Shown here: positions 58,052 to 64,000 of the stretch, in pieces | Numbering within the stretch: position 1 is the first letter of the stretch | Layout of the letters: every line of letters begins with the position of its first letter | Assembly (NCBI GenBank): GCA_902826835.1 | Contig: CADEGH010000004.1 | Location: 62,001-126,000 of the forward strand | Direction: 5' to 3' | Origin: an uncultured bacterium | GTDB lineage: Bacteria > Planctomycetota > GCA-002687715 | Length of the DNA stretch: 64,000 nucleotides | Translations under genes and position numbers: made by a program | Notes under the pieces: model-generated | What the model was told of the DNA's origin: nothing | Seen by the model: the letters and a program-made list of their open reading frames with translations, nothing else | Database searches by the model: none

Positions 58052-59491
58052 TCACCCGAGCGGTGGGCTAACCCCCATTTGTAAGTCCTCTCCCGCCACG
58101 CAGACCCGGTTGTTGCCAGTGCGTTTGGCTCGGCGCAGCGCCAAGTTGGCGGCGGCGAACAGGGACTCTTTGTCCCGAGCATCGACCGGGAAGGTGGCAA
58201 CGCCGGCGGAGACGGTGATGCGGCCGGTGAGGCTCGGCAAGACTCGCCGGAAGTCCGCGCACTCGACCGCCTTGCGCACACGTTCCACGTAGTTGACGGA
58301 GGCGGCTTCTCCCGGCATCGGCAGCCGCGGCTTGCCCGTCTCGGGCAGGAGGATGGCAAATTCGTCGCCCCCCCACCTCGTCACGACATCGACCTCCCGG
58401 AAGCTCTTGCGGATGATCTCCGCCGCGGCTCGGATCAGTTGATCACCCGCCGCGTAACCGTTGAGGTCGTTGATGACCTTGAAATGGTCGATGTCGATCA
58501 ACGCGAGCGTGACCTGACGGTCGTAGCGACGCGCTCGTTCGAGTTCGACGCTGATCTGACGCTCGAAGAACCGGCGATTGAAGAGTCCGGTGAGCTGATC
58601 GATCACCGCCATGCGGTGCAGGTCTTCCCACTTGCGGGCATTCAGGAGGTTCGTCGAAAACTGAGCGGCCAGCGATGTGCAGAGGTCGATGGTGCTCTCC
58701 GAGAACGGTTCACCGCCGCGGGGTCGACCGAGAATTGCGGCGCCAATGGGCACCCTCTGTTCCAGGAGGGGCACGAGGAGCACGGGCGCTCCCGAGCCCT
58801 CTCCCAGCGTCGCGATGCGCAGGTTGGGATCACCGATGACCGCCGCCGCAAGAAGTTCGACCGCAGGCAATTCCCGTTCCCACTCCGAAGTACGGCGCAG
58901 GAGCTCAAGCGGCGAATTTTCCCCCGGTCGCAGGAAGAGCGCACCCTGTTCGGTGTTCGAGATTTCGAGGAAGGCTTCGAAGCCAGTGGCGATGAGACTG
59001 TCCCGATCCCGTTCGAGTTCCGTCAAGCGCAGGCCAAGCTGGACCAGTCGGCGCAGGCGAGGCGTGAACTCGCTGGCCGAGTCGCGTTCGGCGCGCGGAG
59101 TCGATTCCATGGCATCGCTCCGCCGTTGGCGCTCCCGCGCGTACTCCAGGGCCTCGAGCAGGGTGGAATAGCGGTACGGCTCCGCGAGCCGAAGATCAGC
59201 AAGTTCGGCGCTGGGCGCCTCGGCCTCGGTCGTATCCTGCGATGTCAAGATCACGAACGGACGGTGGGGAAAGTCTCGAATCTGGCGCAAGAAGTCCTCG
59301 GCCGGGTCGGGAAGCAGACACGCCCGCAGGATCACCCCGCTCGGCCTATGGCGTTCCACGAAGAGCATGACTTCGTAGGGACGCGACGTGGCGAGAACCC
59401 GCGCACCCTGGGTCCGCAAGAGATCCATGTAGTGGGCGAGGTTGGCTTCGCCGTCGGTCAGGACGACGATGGGGGGCGACGACTCGCTCAT
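58052..59491 (-). CDS. Diguanylate cyclase with receiver-like and GAF domains
   Basis: 479 residues from ATG 59491, which overlaps the stop of the kinase-like gene (ATGA). Residues 1-~115 resemble a receiver fold without the usual Asp set; ~150-300 is GAF-like; ~315-465 is a GGDEF domain with RWGGDEFAILLPE intact and an inhibitory RxxD (REVD) exactly five residues before it. It makes c-di-GMP from two GTP. Likely controlled by the co-encoded kinase-like protein; PilZ (42546) is a possible effector. Confidence 0.9.
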   Translation of the reverse strand: MSESSPPIVVLTDGEANLAHYMDLLRTQGARVLATSRPYEVMLFVERHRPSGVILRACLLPDPAEDFLRQIRDFPHRPFVILTSQDTTEAEAPSAELADLRLAEPYRYSTLLEALEYARERQRRSDAMESTPRAERDSASEFTPRLRRLVQLGLRLTELERDRDSLIATGFEAFLEISNTEQGALFLRPGENSPLELLRRTSEWERELPAVELLAAAVIGDPNLRIATLGEGSGAPVLLVPLLEQRVPIGAAILGRPRGGEPFSESTIDLCTSLAAQFSTNLLNARKWEDLHRMAVIDQLTGLFNRRFFERQISVELERARRYDRQVTLALIDIDHFKVINDLNGYAAGDQLIRAAAEIIRKSFREVDVVTRWGGDEFAILLPETGKPRLPMPGEAASVNYVERVRKAVECADFRRVLPSLTGRITVSAGVATFPVDARDKESLFAAANLALRRAKRTGNNRVCVAGEDLQMGVSPPLG

Positions 59492-60579
59492 CCGACCGAC
59501 CCCAACATCCGTGGGACTCCGACTTGCACGGGCGCGATGCGCCACTCGATGGCCCCGCCCGTGCCGGGCGCGAGATCAGGGATGACGACGATCGTGGTCC
59601 CCGGATAGACCTGGGTCAGCCGATGAGCCAACGACAATCCGAGGGCTCGCGAAGTGCGCGTTCGCTTGAGAAGCACCGGCAGGTCGTGACAAGGCAAGTC
59701 GATCGGGACGGTCCCGCCCTCGTCGGTGAACCGGAGGGAGACGAGGTCGCCGTCGCCTTCGCCATGAATCGTGAGCCGCAGAGAGCGCGTTCTCTCCTCG
59801 AGATACGCGTGGAGGAGGGCGTCGATGACCATCTGGATCGGGGTGGGATCCCCCTGAAAAATCCACTGGCGGTCGGGCAGTTCGAGCCGCACGTCCAGGC
59901 CATCCGCCACGACGGGGCGAATCCGGTCGCGCAGGAGGGCGCCTAGGTCCACGGGCACCGCTTGCGAACACTCCCGGCCACCGATCCAACTGAAGAGCTG
60001 CAACATGCGCTCGAGGCGAAGCAAGTCTTGACGAGCCTGCTTGAGAGCGCGCGCGCGAGGATCCGGAGCAACCAAGTCGGTCGCCAGCAGTTGCATCCAA
60101 CCCTGGGCCCCGCTCAGCGGATTGGCGAGGGCGTGGGTCAGGCTGCGAAGCAAATCGGATGAGGCAGCCATCGAACGCGGCGAGGGAGCGCTCGGGGCGC
60201 GAGGAGTCGCGGCGATTTCGATAGCCTTCACGAGGTCGGGTAGGAAGTAAGGCTCGCTCAAGACGGCCGTGCCCTCAGGCAGCGGGATCGAGGACCCAGT
60301 CCCCAAGATCACGAGTCGATGGCTCCGCAATCGACCGGGGGGAACCGTGGCGACCAAGTCCGCCTCGATGACCAAAATCGACTCGGCCGAGACAAATTGA
60401 CTCGCATTCTCCGCCTCGACCACGGTGACTCGCAGGCTGGCCTTTTCGAGGAATGAAGTCACCGCGTCCCGGTCGGGGCCGGACCGATGGACCAATACCA
60501 CGTCGTGCAACGGAGACTCCAGGGCGGCAAGGGGGACCGGCAGCGCGGTCCTACCCGCTCCAAGTGTACGCAGCACCAA
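59488..60579 (-). CDS. Histidine-kinase-like protein with a degenerate ATP-binding domain
   Basis: 363 residues, start uncertain (TTG 60579 or GTG 60576). Residues ~25-125 look receiver-like. An H-box with His is present (LTHALANPLSGAQGW). In the ATPase domain the N-box reads DALLHAYLE (His for the catalytic Asn) and the G1 motif is DEGGTV in place of DxGxG; only the last glycine box (ALGLSLAHRL) is recognisable. ATP binding is doubtful. It may serve as a phosphate relay or scaffold for the GGDEF protein encoded directly after it. Confidence 0.75.
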   Translation of the reverse strand: MVLRTLGAGRTALPVPLAALESPLHDVVLVHRSGPDRDAVTSFLEKASLRVTVVEAENASQFVSAESILVIEADLVATVPPGRLRSHRLVILGTGSSIPLPEGTAVLSEPYFLPDLVKAIEIAATPRAPSAPSPRSMAASSDLLRSLTHALANPLSGAQGWMQLLATDLVAPDPRARALKQARQDLLRLERMLQLFSWIGGRECSQAVPVDLGALLRDRIRPVVADGLDVRLELPDRQWIFQGDPTPIQMVIDALLHAYLEERTRSLRLTIHGEGDGDLVSLRFTDEGGTVPIDLPCHDLPVLLKRTRTSRALGLSLAHRLTQVYPGTTIVVIPDLAPGTGGAIEWRIAPVQVGVPRMLGSVG

Positions 60580-60739
60580 GACTTAAGCAGTCCATTGGCG
60601 CGGCTTCAGAGTGTACCCCCAATCTGGCGGGGGCGGCAAGGGGTTCGACTTTGGAGGGATTTGCTGGAAGCGCCCGCGATTGGGACACTCACACCGGCGG
60701 GCATCAAGCGTCGAGCCCACCGCAACCGAAAGGCCCCGA

Positions 60740-61696
60740 GTGGTCCAAGAGGTGGGAAACCCCGAAGTCTCGATCGTGATCCCGGTGTTCAACGAGGAGG
60801 AGAGTCTGCCTCCGCTTTTTGCCACCCTGGACAGTTTTCTTCGCCGCTTCGACAAGCGGACGGAGGTCATCCTCGTCGACGACGGCAGCCGCGACGGGAC
60901 TCCCGTCGTCCTCGCGGAGCAGGTGGCGATGCGCCCGGGATTTCGGATGTTGCGGTTACGTGCCAACCGGGGTCAGACCGCCGCCATGGCGGCGGGGCTC
61001 GAGGCCGCCCGAGGCCACACGATCGTGTTCATGGACGCGGACTTGCAGAATGACCCCGACGACATCCCGCGCCTCGTCGCCAAGCTCGACGAGGGGTTCG
61101 ATCTCGTTTCGGGTTGGCGGCGTAACCGGCAGGATGCCGCCTTCACTCGCAACTTCCCATCCAGGGTCGCCAATCGCCTGATTGGTTGGGTCACCGGAGT
61201 GAAGGTCCACGACTACGGGTGTTCGCTCAAAGCGTATCGCTCCGCGGTCGTGAAGCCCCTCCCGCTCTACTCCGACATGCACCGCTTCTTGCCCGCGCTC
61301 TGCACGAGGCTAGGGGCTCGCGTCACCGAGCTGCCGGTGCAGCATCACCCTCGTCGACTCGGCAAGAGCAAGTACGGATTGAATCGCATCTTCAAGGTCT
61401 TGGCCGACCTCACGGTGATCAAGATGATCGTGGCCTTCGCCGATCGGCCGATGCACTACTTCGGATTGATCAGCCTCCTTTTCCTTACCCTCACGGGAGT
61501 CAGTTTCTCGCTCTGGATGACCAACCTGAGCGAAGGCTGGAAGGATGACACCATCATCATTCCGGCTCTGATATTCCTTTTCTTCAGTTCCTTCCTCTAC
61601 TGCGTGAGCCTCGGGCTTCTGGCCGACCTGATCCTGCGCGCGCGGGGCCAGGAGGTCTATGGCGCCGAACGCCAATTTGCCATCGAGGTGCCCTGA
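60740..61696 (+). CDS. Family 2 glycosyltransferase, polyprenyl-phosphate type, active-site intact
   Basis: 318 residues from GTG 60740, preceded by GAAAGG; the upstream part of the frame is not protein-like. GT-A domain with SIVIPVFNEE, VILVDDGSRDGT and metal-binding MDADLQNDP (D99, D101), then HDYGCSLKAYR. Two C-terminal membrane helices (~240-260 and ~280-300), as in ArnC/DPM1-like enzymes that load a sugar on a polyprenyl phosphate. It adjoins a paralogue that has lost the DxD. Confidence 0.92.
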   Translation: MVQEVGNPEVSIVIPVFNEEESLPPLFATLDSFLRRFDKRTEVILVDDGSRDGTPVVLAEQVAMRPGFRMLRLRANRGQTAAMAAGLEAARGHTIVFMDADLQNDPDDIPRLVAKLDEGFDLVSGWRRNRQDAAFTRNFPSRVANRLIGWVTGVKVHDYGCSLKAYRSAVVKPLPLYSDMHRFLPALCTRLGARVTELPVQHHPRRLGKSKYGLNRIFKVLADLTVIKMIVAFADRPMHYFGLISLLFLTLTGVSFSLWMTNLSEGWKDDTIIIPALIFLFFSSFLYCVSLGLLADLILRARGQEVYGAERQFAIEVP

Positions 61697-62677
61697 GTGA
61701 CCGCGAATCCCGAACCTCTGATCTCGCTCCTGGTGATCGTGTCGGGTCCGTCCCCCGATATCGAGACATTTCGTGCCGCCATGGCGCGTTGGAGGGAAGA
61801 ACTCGAGCGCCTGGGCAAGACCTACGAGGTGCTGGTCGTCGACGACGGCATTGGCGGAGCCTTCGCCAACGCCGTCTTGGAGCTGCGATCCCATTGGCAG
61901 AAGATCCGCCTTGTCCAATTCCGCCGCCACTTCGGCGAGTCGGTCGCGCTCGACGCGGCCGTCGAGAAGGCCCGCGGCAAGTACCTCGTCACGACGACCT
62001 GGTATCTGCAAGTCGATCCCTCGGGGCTCCCGCTGGCGGTCGAGCGCCTGGAGGCCGGCATCGACTTCGTCGCGGGCCGCCGCACCCCCCGCGTCGACGG
62101 TCTCGGTGCCCGATTGCAGTCTTGGCTCTTCAACGCCTACACCCGCCGCCTGACCAACGTCTCTCTGCACGATTTGAACTGTTCATTCCGCGCCTTCCGT
62201 CGCGACGTCGCGGACGAGCTCCACTTCCACGGCGATCTCTATCGGTTCCTGAGCATCCTCGCGGTGCAAAAAGGATTCCGCGTCGAGGAATTGCCCCTGC
62301 CGCACTTGCGGGAGGAGGGTCGGGCTCTCCTGTTCCATCCCGGAGCGTGGGCCCGTCGATTCTTGGACATCCTCTCGCTCTTCTTCTTGATGAAGTTCAC
62401 GCACAAGCCGCTGCGTTTTTTCGGCCTACTCGGCTTCGCGTTTTTCTTCGTGGGATTGGCGATCAGCCTGTGGATGCTCTACGTCCGCATCGTCAAGAAT
62501 CAGCCACTCGCGGACAAACCGCTCCTCGTGCTCGGCATCTTCTTGATCGTGCTCGGTTTCATCGTCGGGAGCATCGGATTGATCGGGGAGATCATCATTT
62601 TCACGCAGGGTCGCAATCTCCGGGACTACCACGTCGATCGGGTAGTCGAGGGTCCGGACGAAAAGGAGAGCGCATGA
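61697..62677 (+). CDS. Family 2 glycosyltransferase paralogue lacking the DxD motif
   Basis: 326 residues, GTG directly after the previous stop. The same domain plan and two C-terminal membrane helices as the preceding gene, and shared HDLNCSFRAFR and VLVVDDG segments. At the metal-binding position it reads VTTTWYLQVDP (T101-W102-Y103) instead of MDADLQNDP. No nearby DxD replaces it. Probably catalytically inactive and acting as a regulatory or membrane partner of the first enzyme, or using a metal-free chemistry. Confidence 0.88.
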   Translation: MTANPEPLISLLVIVSGPSPDIETFRAAMARWREELERLGKTYEVLVVDDGIGGAFANAVLELRSHWQKIRLVQFRRHFGESVALDAAVEKARGKYLVTTTWYLQVDPSGLPLAVERLEAGIDFVAGRRTPRVDGLGARLQSWLFNAYTRRLTNVSLHDLNCSFRAFRRDVADELHFHGDLYRFLSILAVQKGFRVEELPLPHLREEGRALLFHPGAWARRFLDILSLFFLMKFTHKPLRFFGLLGFAFFFVGLAISLWMLYVRIVKNQPLADKPLLVLGIFLIVLGFIVGSIGLIGEIIIFTQGRNLRDYHVDRVVEGPDEKESA

Positions 62678-63714
62678 GCCTCCGCATCCGCCCCTTGACC
62701 CGCGACCGGGAAGGAGCCTGGGAGGCCTTCGTGCAGGCCGAACCCCCGGGGACCATCTTCCACTCCTTGTCATGGCGCGATGTCCTCCTGCGGACATTCC
62801 GCCACGACGCCCGGTATTTGATCGCGGAGGACGACGGGGGAGTCGTCGGCGTGCTCCCGCTCGTGGGAGTGCGCAGCATTTTCTTCGGCCGGTCGCTCGT
62901 GAGTGTGCCCTTCGGGGTCTACGGCGGCATTCTCGCGAAGACGGCCGCGGCGACGCAGGGCCTCGTTCTCGAAGCCCGTCGCATCAGCCGTGAATTCGGC
63001 GCGCAATACGCCGAGCTGCGCCATCTCGAGTCGCCGCCCGGCATCGAATTGCCCGCCAGCGATCTCCACGCGACCTTCGTGCGAACCTTGCCCGCCGATC
63101 CGTCGGCGGTGCTGAACTCGATTCCTCGCAAGGCTCGCGCGGAAGTCCGGAAAGCAAAAGACAATCCCGAACTCGAAGTCGACATCAATCGACTCTCCGT
63201 CGCCGAGTTCCACGGGCTCTTCGCCGAAAACAAACGCAAGCTCGGGTCCCCGGTATTCCCGCGCAGCCTGTTTGCCAACCTGAAGGAGCGCCTCGGCCGA
63301 GACTGCGTGATGCTGTGCATCCGGCACCGGGGACGGGCGGTCGCCGCGGTGATGAGCTTCGTGTGGAAGAACACCTACATGGCGTACTACAGCGGGGCGT
63401 CCGAGGAGGCCAACGAGGTGTCCGCGAATAATCTCATGTATTGCGCCTCCATGGAGGACGCGGCGTCGCGGGGCCTCTCCATCTTCGATTTCGGACGCAG
63501 TCGCCGCGACACCGGCGCCTTCGCCTTCAAGAAGAACCAGGGCTTCGAGCCGCGCGGCCTCGCTTACCACTTCGTGCTCGAACCCGGCGAAAGCCTGCCA
63601 TCGGTGAACGCATCGAATCCACGCTACGACTTGGCCAAAGCAGTGTTCCGCCGCCTCCCGGCCTTTGCCGCGGAGAAGCTTGGTTCCTTCGTCGTCAAGC
63701 GAATGCCGGTGTAG
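62674..63714 (+). CDS. FemAB-like GNAT acyltransferase (exosortase/EPS-associated type)
   Basis: 346 residues, ATG 62674 in an ATGA overlap, with AAAAGGAGAG before it. Tandem GNAT halves with the hallmarks of the FemAB group linked to PEP-CTERM/XrtA and exopolysaccharide loci: IPRKARAEVRKAKDN, LGSPVFPRSLF, NNLMYCASMEDA, IFDFGRSRRDTGAFAFKKNQGFEP. May add an aminoacyl or acyl group to a glycan or lipid. It shares an operon with the glycosyltransferase pair. No exosortase gene in the window. Confidence 0.88.
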   Translation: MSLRIRPLTRDREGAWEAFVQAEPPGTIFHSLSWRDVLLRTFRHDARYLIAEDDGGVVGVLPLVGVRSIFFGRSLVSVPFGVYGGILAKTAAATQGLVLEARRISREFGAQYAELRHLESPPGIELPASDLHATFVRTLPADPSAVLNSIPRKARAEVRKAKDNPELEVDINRLSVAEFHGLFAENKRKLGSPVFPRSLFANLKERLGRDCVMLCIRHRGRAVAAVMSFVWKNTYMAYYSGASEEANEVSANNLMYCASMEDAASRGLSIFDFGRSRRDTGAFAFKKNQGFEPRGLAYHFVLEPGESLPSVNASNPRYDLAKAVFRRLPAFAAEKLGSFVVKRMPV

Positions 63715-63753
63715 CCGGATCCGGGCCCGACGATCGGCTCGCTATGATGGTCC

Positions 63754-64000
63754 ATGCGAGCCTGTTCCACCCCCGCGTTGGATCGCCTGCGTTCCGCTCT
63801 TCCGGCGGATCGAGTCGCTGATGATCCATCGACCCGACTCGCGTACGCCACGGAGGCTTCGAGGGAGCCCGGTCTTTGTGGCGGCGTGGTTCGTGTGCGC
63901 TCGGAAGCGGAAGTCCGGGCGGTCCTCGGTTGGGCGAAAACCGAACAAGTAGGAGTCGTGACGCGGGGGAGCGGCACTTCCCCGACCGGCAGCGCGCGCC
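63754..64000 (+). CDS. FAD-linked oxidase (glycolate-oxidase GlcD-like), 3' end outside window
   Basis: Starts at ATG 63754 and is still open at the window edge, so only 82 residues are visible. The translation includes TRLAYATEASRE, VVRVRSEAEVRAVLGWAK and VVTRGSGTSPTG, the opening of the FAD-binding_4 domain that holds the flavin pyrophosphate in lactate/glycolate oxidases. A TATGAT at 63743-63748 places a transcription start at or next to the ATG, suggesting a leaderless message. The substrate cannot be told. Confidence 0.8.
   Translation, partial: MRACSTPALDRLRSALPADRVADDPSTRLAYATEASREPGLCGGVVRVRSEAEVRAVLGWAKTEQVGVVTRGSGTSPTGSAR

Overview
The window is 64 kb of dense, GC-rich bacterial chromosome. 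Genes commonly overlap by 1-28 bases (ATGA, GTGA, TTGA junctions), and GTG and TTG starts are frequent. I see no phage, transposon, CRISPR array, rRNA or tRNA. The gene mix points to Planctomycetota, but this is an inference from content and not from a marker gene: futalosine-route menaquinone synthesis, a B12-dependent ribonucleotide reductase with a zinc-ribbon tail, secreted carboxypeptidase-regulatory-repeat and beta-propeller proteins, Gld-like ABC modules and many sigma-54/PilZ/GGDEF signalling parts.

Layout. 1-4.4 kb: surface-polysaccharide or glycan genes (glycosyltransferase-like protein, radical SAM/SPASM enzyme, GT2, GNAT). 4.3-5.9 kb (minus): mqnC plus a coupled unknown gene. 6-15 kb: a degenerate ABC ATPase with a membrane protein, then a chain of nine tightly packed genes (trxA, DHH phosphoesterase, LON-domain protein, eboB, eboA, lipoprotein, DUF366, flippase-like membrane protein, PfkB kinase). 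15-17.4 kb: propeller protein, ArfB, NYN/LOTUS nuclease. 17.4-22.7 kb: a leucine/isovalerate degradation operon (methylcrotonyl-CoA carboxylase in three pieces, methylglutaconyl-CoA hydratase, HMG-CoA lyase). 22.8-28 kb: deoxynucleotide supply (cobalamin adenosyltransferase divergent from nrdJ, then a dCTP deaminase-like gene). 28-31 kb: ferredoxin, FKBP, YgfZ, ErpA-type protein. 31-33.8 kb: cysteine dioxygenase, BtpA-like protein and a membrane protein. 33.9-37.5 kb: two ABC ATPase/permease pairs in one operon. 37.5-41.1 kb: secreted propeller and RecD2 helicase. 41-48 kb: GT4, PilZ protein, a 939-residue repeat protein, an 809-base non-coding gap with two minus-strand terminators, and a TsaC-phosphatase fusion.

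48.3-52.6 kb is the most interesting stretch. A sensor-kinase-like protein has Gln where the phospho-accepting His should be. It is coupled to an NtrC-type sigma-54 activator whose receiver lacks the conserved Thr. The next gene is dnaK, preceded by a near-consensus sigma-54 (-24/-12) promoter, with an inverted repeat about 136 bases further upstream. I propose a sigma-54-controlled Hsp70 circuit.

52.7-57.9 kb: a Gld-like ABC export module. 58-60.6 kb (minus): a kinase-like protein and a GAF-GGDEF diguanylate cyclase. 60.7-63.7 kb: an intact GT2, a tandem GT2 paralogue that has lost its DxD motif, and a FemAB-like acyltransferase. The window ends inside an FAD-linked oxidase gene.
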